From Effrenium voratum (taxonomy: Eukaryota; Sar; Dinophyceae; Suessiales; Symbiodiniaceae): a stretch of 64,000 nucleotides of DNA. The notes under the pieces are model-generated. The model made no database searches, was not told the origin of the DNA, and saw only the letters and a list, made by a program, of their open reading frames with translations. The translations under genes were made by a program, and so were the position numbers. Shown here in pieces: positions 11,211-20,936 of this stretch; the first letter of the stretch is position 1; each line of letters starts with the position of its first letter. Location: contig CAUJNA010001757.1 in the NCBI GenBank assembly GCA_963377175.1, forward strand, positions 606,268-670,267, written 5' to 3'.

Positions 11211-11231
11211 TGTGTTTGGTCCTGCGTCATA

Positions 11232-12610
11232 AGTTTGATCCCTCAGCCGGGCCTTGCCAATTTGAATATGTAAATAAACTTATATCGGACAGCACCAGAA
11301 GCCCCTATCCACCATTCAAATACTTTAAATACTGTCAATAATTTAAACAAGAAAACTGTTTTGAACTATGTAAACTGTTTAAAAATGGAGAAGGGTGGTC
11401 TGCCAATGTAAATAGCTTTAGAAAGTTACACGGTTTGTTTCCTAAACTCGTTAAATTGGAAAAGGGGGGCCTGCTGATTTACACTTTTTAAAATATATAA
11501 ACTACTTGTGTTGGAAACGGGGAGCTTGCCAAATTAAATAACTTAAGCAGGTAACTGAATTGAACTGTCTAAAATGGTTTAAACTGTTTAAGTTGGTCAG
11601 ATAACATCTGCAATATTCAAGTTTCCAGCCAGGTCAGTCGTGCCTTGTGTATGGCCCAAATGGTTCAAACTGTTTGCATTACCTCAACTACTTAATTTGT
11701 ATAAGTCAAAGCGTTGCAATTAGCCTGCCAAATTAATTTATTGAACTAGTTACGCTCCGGCGGCCCCTGACCACGATTTAAATACCCCAATAATCTCAAG
11801 TATTTTAAACTTTGAAACAATTTACATTCAACAAGTAACGTCTGCCAATTTTCAACACGGGGTCAGCCGTGCCCTATGTGAGATTGAAATGATTTGAAAC
11901 AATCACATTCTTTAATGTCATTGAACTCTTTCAACTATGCATATTGCAAAAGAGTTCTCTACCAACTTTGAAAACTTCAATAGTTCAAATAACTTTAACT
12001 GTTTAGATTGCTGAAATTGAAACAAAGGGCCTGCTAATTTAAAGAAGCTTGCTAACTTGGATGATTCAGCTTTTGTCAAACTGGAAAATGTGGGTCTTGC
12101 AACTTAAACAGTTACAATAACTGAGCTGGTTTAATTTTGAGGCCGGAAAGGGGTGGCCTGCCAAGTTTCAAATTCTGAACAATGCAAAGGATGTAGACTA
12201 TGTAAAAAAGTTGAATTCTTCAACTGGGGTCAGCCGCACGGCCTGCGTCATGCAAACGATTGAAATTATCTAAACATGTTCAACTACTTAAAAAACGATT
12301 CTGAAATTGGAAAATGGGGTCTGCAACTTGAAACCATTAAACAATTCAAGTGGCCCAATTATCTAAAGCATTTAATTCGAAAAGGGGGCTCTACAAAATT
12401 CAAAATTTAATGATGTCAACAAGTTAAATCTCAGGATATTTAGCAGTTGCTGGCTGGGTAAAATCAATGGTGGTATTTTAATCTTAAACCATGCGTATGT
12501 AAATTTGCATACTGAGCTTTGCAACTGAAGTCATGGGTACGTAAATTGCGAAACTGAGCTTGCAACGTAAATCATGATACTTAAATTGGCAACCTGAGCT
12601 TGCAATTTCC
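11232..12610 (-). repeat. AT-rich degenerate satellite, island 1
   Basis: About 1.4 kb of TTTAAA/TTTAAAC-rich sequence. It is punctuated by G-runs of the type GGAAAAGGGGGGCCTGCCAATTT and by GC-rich boxes such as GGGGTCAGCCGTGCC at 11861 and 12228 and CGGCGGCCCCTGACC at 11756. The GC boxes are the reverse complement of the GGGGCCGCYGG-GCTGACCGA boxes in islands 2 (25.4-26.9 kb) and 3 (41.1-42.8 kb), so this island lies in the opposite orientation. No coding sequence is seen. Confidence 0.65.
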
Positions 12611-12640
12611 ATAATTAGCTCACGGGGCTTCCCTCTTCCC

Positions 12641-12654
12641 GGGGGGGGGGGGGG
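12641..12654 (+). repeat. Homopolymer G14
   Basis: Fourteen consecutive G residues, preceded by CCC and followed by CGGG. Confidence 0.95.
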
Positions 12655-12681
12655 CGGGTCATTGCGCGCCACCTGCCCGTA

Positions 12682-13203
12682 TCATGTCCGGATGTCCGGG
12701 CTGGTCCTTTCAAAGCCTCTCAGAAGAGGCTGCAGCTCCTCTTCGTGTCGTCCTTGCCGTTGTAGATCTTCTTTCGTGTCGTGCGTGTTCGCTTGAACAC
12801 CTTTCTCTTCGTCGCAGGCGGCAATCTTCGTTTCTAGACCTCTCTCCTCGCTTTCCTTAGTCTTCGTTGCAGCTGTTACTTGCGTGTCCAGAGATGTCTT
12901 TTTGATTGAAACGCTTGCTCCGCGTTGCGGACCCGCTACACCGGAGCATCGCCGCAGCTCATGAAGGAGTAGCGGAGGATGGCGCTCATCGCTGTCGTGA
13001 ACTTGGAGGGCGACAGCAAAGATCAGGCGAAGGAAAATTCTGGTCTTGAAGAAGCAGCCAGAGCGCTTTAACAAGCGCCTCCTGAGCATTTCTTGCCCGA
13101 AAACATGGCTGGCTCCTACTCTATGTCTGGCCGGAGCCTCTCTTTTTCGAAAATACGAAGGCTTTTGACTCAAAATCTGGTCGAGGCATTCCTTGATCGA
13201 CAA
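12682..13203 (-). pseudogene. Coiled-coil-like coding trace
   Basis: A 173-residue frame. The N-terminal 60 residues fall inside the minisatellite at 13.15-13.9 kb and are probably not coding. The C-terminal half is a charged helical sequence, including KKTSLDTQVTAATKTKESEE and LETKIAACDEEKGVQAN. It resembles the Thr/Glu/Lys heptad proteins common in dinoflagellates, but I cannot name a family. It could be a decayed exon. Confidence 0.35.
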
Positions 13204-13916
13204 AATGAAATCCTTTGACTCTAAACCAGGGTGAGCGTGCCTTATTCGGAATTATGGATGGCTTTTGCTCCAATGCAATTCGGAGCATTTCTTGCTCAAA
13301 ATTATGGATGGCTCTTGCTCTAAATCTGGTAACATCGTCTCTTGCTCGAAAATATGGATGGTTTTGACTGTCAATCAGGTCGGAGCTGCTCTTGCTCGAA
13401 AATATGGGCGGTTTTGACTCTCAATCAGGTCGGGGCATTTCTTGATCAAAAAGATGGATGCTTTGGACTCTAAATCAGGTCGAGCGTGTATTAATCGAGG
13501 ATATGGAATTCCACTCGGGGCATTTCTTGCTCGAAATTATGGATGGTTGTTCCTCTAAATCTGGAACGGCTTTTACTTTTAATCAGGTCGGGGCATTTCT
13601 TGCCCAACAATATGGGCGGCTCTTACTCTTAACCTGGTCGGAGCTTCTCATGCTCCAAAGTATGGATGGTCTTGGCCCGCAATCAGGTCGGCATTGATTG
13701 CTCGAAACTATGGGCGCTCTTACTCTAAATCTGGCCGGAGCAGTTCTGTCTAAAGAAAATTGATGGCTTTTACTGTAGATCAGGTTGGGGCATTTCTTGT
13801 TCAAAAAAGGATTTCTTGATCGGAAATGTGGATGGCGTTGACACTATCTGGTCGGAGCTCTTTTTGCCCGAAAACATGGCTGGCTCTTACTCCAAATCTG
13901 GTCGGAGCTTCTCTTT
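13150..13916 (+). repeat. Minisatellite, roughly 50-65 bp unit
   Basis: Repeated units run CTTGCTCGAAAATATGGATGG, TTTTGACTCTAAATCAGG and TCGGAGCATTT in order, each somewhat diverged. About a dozen copies are seen. The array borders the left end of element 2. Confidence 0.85.
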
Positions 13917-14124
13917 CTAGGTTGTTTAACCTGTTCTGTAGGTTTAAATTGGAAAGGGGGGGCCTGCAAAGTTAAACATTTTAAACGAGCAACAGCAATT
14001 TCAGCTCTAGTATGTGTCCCACATATGTCCAGCATAGACCTAGCATAGTCTTAGCACGTGTCCAGCATGCTTCTAGCATAAGGCTCTGACCAGATTTCGA
14101 GTAAGCTTCATCCGAATTTTTCGA
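13917..14124 (+). other. Inverted block carrying the 3' LTR tail and target duplication
   Basis: Bases 13917-13940 are the reverse complement of the last 24 bp of the 5' LTR (25233-25256), with one mismatch. They are followed directly by GGTTT at 13941-13945. The right flank of the element begins AAACC (25393-25397), the complement. A local inversion of about 208 bp, with loss of about 31 bp of LTR, restores a normal 3' LTR end and a 5-bp target-site duplication. The remaining 180 bp of the block would be flanking host DNA. Confidence 0.75.
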
Positions 14125-14229
14125 GCTTTTCTTGAGCCATGCGTAGCGGGTATGACAGAGCTACGCTAGTGAGACACTCATGCAATTCGGGTTATTGAGG
14201 TTGATAAATACAGCACGTTGCAAACTACA
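14125..14229 (-). repeat. 3' LTR of element 2 (first 105 bp)
   Basis: Direct repeat of 25288-25392 with four substitutions and no gaps. On the element strand it starts TGTAGTTTGCAACG, the canonical TG of an LTR. It contains TGGCTCAAGAAAAG near its truncated end, where similarity to the 5' LTR stops abruptly at the border of the inverted block. Confidence 0.9.
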
Positions 14230-14235
14230 CCCCCC
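14230..14235 (-). other. Polypurine tract of element 2
   Basis: GGGGGG on the element strand, immediately upstream of the TG that opens the 3' LTR. This is the expected place for plus-strand priming. It is short, so the assignment depends on position. Confidence 0.55.
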
Positions 14236-14502
14236 GTGCCCGAAAGTGAAACAGGAGGACAAATGTAAGGAATGAAAACAACCAAAGAAACCCAAGCAGC
14301 ATGAGGTCATTTCCAGGAGATGAACTGATGTACAAGCAATGGCCAGTTAAGGTCTTCCGCCTCTGCTGACCATCGCTTTCGCGAGGTGTACTCATCCCTG
14401 TGCATGGATCTTCGGCCAACATGAAATGGTGAGTATAAAAGATTGGAAATTTGATACATAATTGGATGTCAGCCGAGGACACAAACATGATCCCATTTGC
14501 AC

Positions 14503-15010
14503 TCAGCGCCAGTTCCAGTTCTGGGAGCTCTTCCACGGACGCTGATCATCAGACCACCAGGAGTCCCAGGGCTGATCCCAGCTTCCTGAGTAGGACTGGC
14601 TCCACTGGCCGGTCTCCCGGAGCTGAGGGATGGGCTTGTTCGTCACCCCAACAACTGCAGGAAGAGGAGCTGTGTGGCCGGGGACCTGAATGATGGGAAT
14701 CTCTTCCTCCACGAAGCACAATAGTTCGCCAAGAGCCGTCTCCGGGTCGCCGACAGAGGTGAAGTCCTTGCTCCAACCCATGACTGGATATCTGTCATCT
14801 TTATCCAGACTGCCGTAGAGTGCCGCAAACTGTTCCGTCTCGAGAAACCTCCCGCCGTGGAGGACATAGATCCCTGAATCATCTCCCTTGTTCGCTCAAA
14901 GCTGGGGATGAAGCAGCGTGCAACCTTCTCGATGAACTCGAGAGCAGAAGGCGTCAGGTCTCCCCGCGCGACCGTATATGGCTGGTTGTCAAAATGTTGG
15001 CTCCCAGTTT
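14503..15010 (-). pseudogene. Trp-rich reading frame between pol and the 3' LTR
   Basis: Two frames join with a single missing base near 14870. The upstream part, from about 15010, reads TGSQHFDNQPYTVARGDL, SALEFIEKVARCFIPSFE and RTREMIQ. The downstream part reads GIYVLHGGRFLETEQFAALY, GSLDKDDRYPVMGWSKDF, an acidic LGELLCFVEEEIPIIQV and a tail with WSQSYSGSWDQPWDSWWSDD, ending in NWNWR and a stop at 14503. Codon structure is good on this strand only. It lies inside the element, on the element strand, about 270 bp before the 3' LTR. I do not recognise the family. It may be the C-terminal part of the element polyprotein or a captured gene. Confidence 0.5.
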
Positions 15011-15029
15011 TGTAGCGTAAATCGCTAGT

Positions 15030-15776
15030 CCATGGGGGCCCGTATCATTCGGGCCATATGAACACGTAACCATTGCGGCACAATACGTTTGACTAAGAAA
15101 CGTGCAAACCACTGACAGGCGCACTAGCGCGGGCCTTTTCTTAAAGCTGCTGCTATATGATATTTAAACACACAATAAATCCCAACGTTCTACACCACAT
15201 CTTCAGCAAGTAGCAAAACGGAAATGCGTATATATATATATATATAGCTTTACTTGGCCTGGCTACCAACTACAGCTAAGAAACGTGCAAGTGGTTTCTT
15301 GGGTATTGCCTCCAACCAGGCACGTGCCCACGTGTTCAAGTTGGCAACTGCCTGCTAGCGCGGCGCTAGCGCGGAGCTAGCGCGGAGCTAGCGCGAAAAA
15401 CTGCCCATGTTTTCTTTTTTTCGCAGGGTCACGTGTCGCAAGGTCCGATACAGATTTCATGACAGGCGCAACGCTTTCGGAAGGGCAGGCATGGCAGGCG
15501 CGTCACTTTCGCAAAAGACACGTGCAGATCTCTTGGCAGGCGCAGCACTTTCGCGTTGCGAGCAAGGAATGCCTCGAGCGCTGAGAGCCACCGGACAGAA
15601 GGGCCATGCGAGCGCATCTCACGTGCCACGTCAACTAACGTCCCCGACCTAGCGCCGAGCTAGCGCGAAGCTAGCGCTGCCAGTGGGAGTTGCATAATTC
15701 AGGTGGGGGCCCGCTTCATGTCGAAAAGGAAAAAACAAGATGCAACAGGAACTATGAACATACTGTATATAGCTGC
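15030..15776. repeat. Non-coding stretch with GCTAGCGCG boxes and short repeats
   Basis: A perfect hairpin, GGCCCG-tatcatt-CGGGCC, is at 15037-15055. A (TA) run is at about 15228-15246. Two clusters of GCTAGCGCG boxes, separated by GGA, GAA or GGC, lie at about 15354-15395 and 15650-15680. They bracket three copies of GRCAGGCGCRNCRCTTTCGC (15461, 15494, 15536). CTAAGAAACGTGCAA occurs twice, at about 15090 and 15275. The stretch interrupts the element between the zinc ribbon and the Trp-rich frame and may be a separate insertion. Confidence 0.6.
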
Positions 15777-16333
15777 TTAGCCGGCCTTTTTGAACGGAAG
15801 CCATATGCATAAGGGGTCGTTGATGAGGCGCTCATACAAGGTGAGCACGGCCTTTTTCGCGATGTCCTTCATGATCCCGAATCCCCCTCTTGCGCTACGG
15901 TCGCCCCTTGCATCCTTGCGTTGCGTTAAGATCTGGGTTTCGGTCTGGTCCATGGACAGTGGCACGCCAAGAGAGTTGGCCATCTCTTGTAACCGAATAA
16001 CCCTTGCGATCTTTTTGATGTCCGGCATGCGCTCGCTGAGGAGGTCGCACTGATAACAATTGATCGTGCCCACCGGAATCATGATCTTGCAGCGTTAGCA
16101 CTCCTCATCGGGAATGTGCATGACGTCGGCAAAGCGCCAGTTCGATGACTTCCGCTGATTCGGATCCAGGTCCTGCCGAAGTGCGCTCCGGCCTTGGGTG
16201 CGCGAGCCCAGTTCCTGTAGAGACCATATCGTGCCGCTTCGAATTCCAAAGCGACCTGCTCCTCCTTGGGAAGATTCTCATCGAAAACGTTCTTGACCTT
16301 GACGATTCCCCCAATGCGATGGGGCCGGGTCAT
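15777..16333 (-). pseudogene. Element 2 C-terminal zinc-ribbon region
   Basis: The frame 16079-16333 reads GGIVKVKNVFDENLPKEEQV and LEFEAARYGLYRNWARAPK, then shifts frame. The frame 15777-16082 continues with VGTINCYQCDLLSERMP, ending LCIWLPFKKAG and a stop. Just before it the same frame reads EEC-stop-RCKI, so four cysteines (C-x2-C ... C-x2-C, one pair split by a TAA) would form a zinc ribbon. It follows the Tpt1/KptA-like domain directly and probably belonged to the same polyprotein. Function unknown; the stop and frameshift make it non-functional here. Confidence 0.5.
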
Positions 16334-16339
16334 ATCCCT

Positions 16340-17468
16340 GCACGCCGTGGGAGCCCATTGCCTGTTGTACGCCTTGCATTCCTTGTCAGTGTTTTCGTGT
16401 TCGACACGAGGACGGGCATAGCGTTCACGCCATTCTTGATGTCCTCATGGTACTTCTTGATCCTCTCTTGGTAGGTCCTGCGCAAGCTGGCATACATTCG
16501 GCTCGTCCAAATGAACCTCGCACACTCCGCGTTCTACGCGTAACTGAGCACTTTGTTGGTGATCCAGTCCTCCATGACCAGGGCCTCCCCATCTCCGGGC
16601 ACGTAGAGCCTGCAGCTAAGCTGAACCAACATCTCAACGTCCACAGCGACGTTGATTGGCCGGTCGGCTCGCGCACCACCTGCCTTGCGTCCGTGCCTAT
16701 CCCAAGGAGGCACTACCGTTAGGTAGGAGCGGCCGCGAGAGGACTGCCGGTCACCCGTACCACCAGGGAAGATGCCCATGTAGATGACGTCGAAAAAGTT
16801 CTGCATGTTGCATGTGTGGTACGCGATCTTGGGCATCGCCTTTCGGCGTGCGTCCGTGAAATCCTTGCAGAGACCAGGCCGCACTCCTTTCTTGGCATGC
16901 TCGATCGTGTAGTTCACATCCAAGGTGATGGGCTCGCCGGGGATGTTGTCGAAACCGCTTGCTTCGGTGACCCAATCATTGTGTCCTGTGAATGCCCTGG
17001 TCCTCAGCGGCATGAAGTCGAGCCCGTTCCATTGTTGGCCAGCAGGTGCGTACTCGACAAAGACCTCAAACCTCGTGGATGTACTCGCCGCCTGGAGCAA
17101 AGTATACTGGGAGCAATTCCAATCGTAGCGACGCTGAATCCACTGTGCGACAGCTGCGTAGTCAAACGAGTTGTCTTTCAAGTTCATCTCGGGAATGGAT
17201 CGGGTGGCGTGCTCGCGGGCGTGGCCGCGGACGAGGTACGAAATCTTCTTGCGGAGGAATTGCCATCGTGCAGCAAGTAGTCCGAACCATAGTCGGCCCG
17301 GGCCAGCGGAACGTCCTTGTAGAACCTTGCGTCAAAGGTAGACCGCACCGTCTTGAGAGCTTTGTTGACGGGAATGGGTCCAGCCATGGTCGCAACTACT
17401 GCGCTTGCCACTTTCTCTTGGAGTGATACTGCGTAAGCAAAAGCCTTGTGAATCAAGTCAGTCATCAC
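16340..17468 (-). pseudogene. Tpt1/KptA-like (RNA 2'-phosphotransferase-like) domain in element 2
   Basis: The frame 17184-17468 leads into the open 217-residue frame 16534-17187. In the latter, RAFTGH (residues 64-69) matches the RAxQGHS signature of Tpt1/KptA enzymes. AYHT (122-125) lies where HGT is expected, GIFPGG (138-143) where the GL-x-xG turn is expected, and RSYL (153-156) in place of HVHL. VAVDVEMLVQ (180-189) and GDGEALVM (198-205) match the IDV...G...S-NGV-L end. Family members remove a 2'-phosphate from RNA using NAD+. The changed HGT and HVHL motifs suggest altered or lost activity. After the TAG stop at 16534 the frame continues for about 65 codons. Confidence 0.5.
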
Positions 17469-17520
17469 GTGTGTGTAGGATTCAGTATTCTTAAGATTCC
17501 GTCCCCTACCTTCCGCATGT

Positions 17521-17963
17521 TCAACGGTACATGAACAAACTCTTCCGAATAGTCCATGGTTTCTTCATGGGAATCCCATCACTAGTTCTGACTCCAACAG
17601 CACAACCATCAAACTTAACGGAAGTCATGTTGTTTCGAACGACAAACTTGTCCACGGCAGCCTCATTCCAATAGGTGCAACTTCTGGGCCATTCAATAGC
17701 GATCAACGGTTTGGCAAACTCGATTGAACTCACGAGATCAACGAATGCAGACCAAATTTTCTTTTGTAAATAGATCGATGTCGCTTCACCTTCTCTCTCG
17801 CCGTGTCATGATTCATGTTAATAATATGAGACCATGCCGTGCCGCCAGTACAAGGAATGCTCGCCCATATCAAGACAGGAATGGTAACTTTGTTGCCCAT
17901 GGTGCGAACGCGCTTCACCTCGTCGACGACGTTTCCGTGTGGCATGAGAAAGGATATCATCAT
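17521..17963 (-). pseudogene. Element 2 PCTGG-W domain, possibly methyltransferase-like
   Basis: The frames 17730-17963 and 17521-17733 join by a frameshift near 17732. The first contains VLIWASIPCTGGTAWSHI. The second contains IEFAKPLIAIEWPRSCTYW, VKFDGCAVGVRTSDG and PMKKPWTI. A strand followed by PC, then an IEWP strand, is reminiscent of motifs IV and VI of cytosine-type methyltransferases, but the similarity is only motif-level. It lies directly downstream of RNase H and upstream of the Tpt1/KptA-like domain on the same strand. It may equally be a retroelement-specific domain of unknown role. Confidence 0.4.
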
Positions 17964-17978
17964 CTTGCGTTATCCGAA

Positions 17979-18924
17979 TCACGTGGCAGCCAACAGCGGA
18001 CGACGGGAAATGTCACCAAGCTTGGCCGGCATACGTGAGTGATCAATTTTGCTGGCGATGTTCATGATTTTTAGCCCCCCTTGCCACTTCTCAGCATTTG
18101 TGAAAGGCTTCGTAAGAACATCGGCAGCCTGAAGTTCGGTGGACATGTGAGTGAGCTTATAACGCTTCCTCCTGAATTGTTCTGCCAACCAAGCAAGACC
18201 AACACGTTGTGTCTTGTCAGTGTGCTGGAGACCTACCGCTTTCAAGAATACGGATAGTGGCCTGGTTGTCCTCGAGGAAGATGCCTTCGAAAGAACCGTT
18301 GTTGATGAGAGTTGCGTTCTCGTTACCTATACGTTCGTTTCCAACATAATCAAAGTCCGTGAGGTTTTCCCTGATCTCTTTGGCCTCGATGTCAAGATCG
18401 GCCTCGCCAGCCCCCCGCATGAGGAAGTATTCGGGATACATTGAGGTCGATGCTGCCATCTCCGAAGAGTTGAACCGTATATCTTGTACTGAGGCCTCGG
18501 TCCTAACCGGGCAACCGTCATTCGATGGAACGAACAACTGATTCCTCTTTTTGTTGTGAACTCTGATTATATATCCGTTGATGGTGTCGCTTATCCAATT
18601 GTCGGAAGTCTTTGATGGGGTGAGTGTGCATGCTGGGTTTTCTTGACCGCCCCCCGCCGACTGTATGACCTCCCAGAGGCAGGAAGACGGAAGTCCAACA
18701 GCACGCAATGCAACATTGGCGGCAATCACCTCAGCTTCCGTGGGCAACATTGCAGTTGATGTCTGCTTTTTGGAGAATGCAGTCAACGGATAAAATGTAT
18801 TAGGACCAATCAATGCAAGAAAACACCCGGATGTACTGCGTGAATCGTGTTCGCCCACATGATCTGAGTCTGCAAATAACCAAAGTTGGGTCCGCGATGA
18901 AGGGTCACCCACGAAACCGTGCAT
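17979..18924 (-). pseudogene. pol: Element 2 RNase H
   Basis: The frame 18217-18924 has the catalytic blocks LWLFADSDHVGEHDSRSTSG (first Asp), MLPTEAEVIAANVALRA (Glu) and FLEDNQATIRIL (Asp). After a frameshift near 18240 the frame 17979-18245 supplies MSTELQAADVLTKPF (last Asp). About 100 residues separate the Glu and DNQ blocks, far more than the roughly 30 usual in copia, so an extra loop is present. RNase H would degrade the RNA template during reverse transcription. All four acidic positions are kept, but not in one frame. Confidence 0.85.
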
Positions 18925-20225
18925 CTTTCAATCAACAGTGGTATGGATATAACACATTAACCGAAAGAGCGCTTGGTCACAATCAACGGACCACTTTGTG
19001 ACGCGAGAAGCCAGTCCCTGGGTCGCTCTCAATAGATCAAAACGGGCCATCCGTGCAGCAAACAATACCTCATAAGACTCTTGGGTTGAAGAACGCCCTT
19101 CTTCTCCGTGTCATCGTCTTGCAATGCGGTCGTCCTGAAATGGAGTGGATACCTTTTTGATTTGCATATTGCCCCCCGCAAGCTCAACATACCTGTCAAG
19201 ACATTGTTGAAGAAATCCGGTCATGTCGTAGGTAACCAGCGTGACAGGTTTGTCCATGCAAGGCTGATGCTCAAACAGTTCATCAAGATACGAGAAACCT
19301 TTGGCTCGATTGCGGACGTCTTGTCTCTCGTGCCGCTAGGCGGGCGTTGCCAACGTTTTCATGAAAGAAATACGTGGTTCCAACCAAAAGAAAAGGGACA
19401 GTTTGAACATGCTCATCGTCTTCGTCGAAATGCCAATACTGTTGAGCAGCACCATCTTTGTCGAAGCATGGATTACACTCAGTGTACCGCGTCCCGCCCA
19501 ACCCAATCTCCTTGGCAACACCGTTAGGCGTGCGGCGAAACTTGCGCCTGGGCTGCTCGTGTTGACAAACAACCACGCCATGTTCCGGATAGCGTTCCCA
19601 GAAATCCTGAGTTCGACGAGCAGCAGCCGCTGTTTTATCGGACAGATCCTCCAGGTCAGGATTGAAAACATGATCGAAAGGATGATGTTCCGGTGAAAGT
19701 CGAACCTTCTCCGCGACAACGTGTTCACATCCGAGGTACCTGCCAACTGCTGAAGGTGGGTCCATGTCGATCTTGGAAGAAATTTGTTCCCACCCTTTTG
19801 CAACGTTTGGAACCGGACCTGGCATCTTAAAGTCGACATACACTGCGAGCAGGAGCCGAAGTTTGGGATGCCAGACTACCGATGGCCAGGCTCCAGGGAA
19901 TATGAGACGAAAACCAAGGGACAAAAGAATATCTTCACAATGCTTCTCCCATAGACCCCCCGAATCCGGGTGACCATAGAGAGCAAGAACAAGTTGCACC
20001 ACCGGATCGCTGAACTTCGAGGCCCGACCTTTCAGCCAGCGATACTTGGGGAGGCGCACCCATGTCTTGATGCCCTGTACAACGCCTGCGCATATGCCTG
20101 TCGCCCATCAGATTGTTGGGTACAATTACCAGGCATAGCTCCATAAGCATCAATCGCTTTAGCTGCTTCCATAGTAGAAGGTGCCGATCCGAGTTCAGCG
20201 AATAAAGCTCGCTCAGCGTTTTCAT
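18925..20225 (-). pseudogene. pol: Element 2 reverse transcriptase (palm to thumb)
   Basis: Blocks occur in order: STMEAAKAIDAYGAMPGN and DGRQAYAQALY (motif A region, frame before 20059), LVLALYGHPDSGGLWEKHCE (19283-20059), then LLLAVYVDFKMPGP and RYLGCEHVVAEKVRL. The catalytic loop reads YV-D-F instead of YVDD-F, so one Asp codon is missing, which should abolish polymerase activity. After 19283 the thumb/connection continues in other frames (IKKVSTPF, ARFDLLRATQGLAS) up to the RNase H start. Homology is unmistakable; the domain is dead. Confidence 0.87.
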
Positions 20226-20936
20226 CTTTTACGTTGTTTCCCTGAAAAAACAGTCCTCATTTTAAACTTGCGAAAGAGGGTTTCCCTTTTGAAGTTCACT
20301 CCCTTTTTCAACACAAATTTCAAGGATTTTGCCAACGTGGACCTTTTCACTTCTGCCCTTGGCTTCTTTGACCACCTGTAACCACTCACGCACAGTGTTG
20401 TAATCCCATGCGCCCTTGCTTTCAAGGTTGTTCCACTCCACATCAATCGACTTTTCGGCATCGGGGTCTCTCAATCTCTTTCCGCCCCACCGGTCTAGCA
20501 ACCATTGCATGAATAATGGGGCGCAGGTGAGCTTGAAGAACTTTGAAACGATGTTGCCCAATATTGGGGTTCGCTGAAAGTGCAGGCAATACCACAACAT
20601 CCAACGAGTCCTCAATAGTCTTCTCACTAGAGTGGTTCCCAATGCAAGGTGCAACAGGCTAAGAGGAGTATTCGAAAAATCATCCTCCAAGTGGTCGCTG
20701 GTTTGGCCTTGGAAGAAGAAGCTTCCGGGTCCTCGGAGACTGGGTCGTCGGGGAAAGCCTTGCGAGCCTTTCGCGTTCTTCTTTGAGGATAGCGAGTCTC
20801 CGCTGCTTCGTTGACATAGTTTTCCAAAGAAAAAGTGGAATACTGTCAGGTTTGCTTGATCCCGAATACCTTCGAGCTTTGACACCCCCCGCATTGTAAT
20901 GAGCACCTCCATCTTTGGGAAAAAGGGTGTCCACAC
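20222..20936 (-). pseudogene. pol: Element 2 linker and RT fingers
   Basis: The frame 20262-20936 begins in poorly conserved linker and ends in a conserved block: SIDVEWNNLESKGAWDY, TVREWLQVVKEAKGR, VHVGKILEICVEKGSEL. The corresponding block in element 1 is VHMARAHGIIVEKHSQL. The frame 20222-20461 overlaps out of phase. The block leads into VFQGN and the RT palm. Confidence 0.75.
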
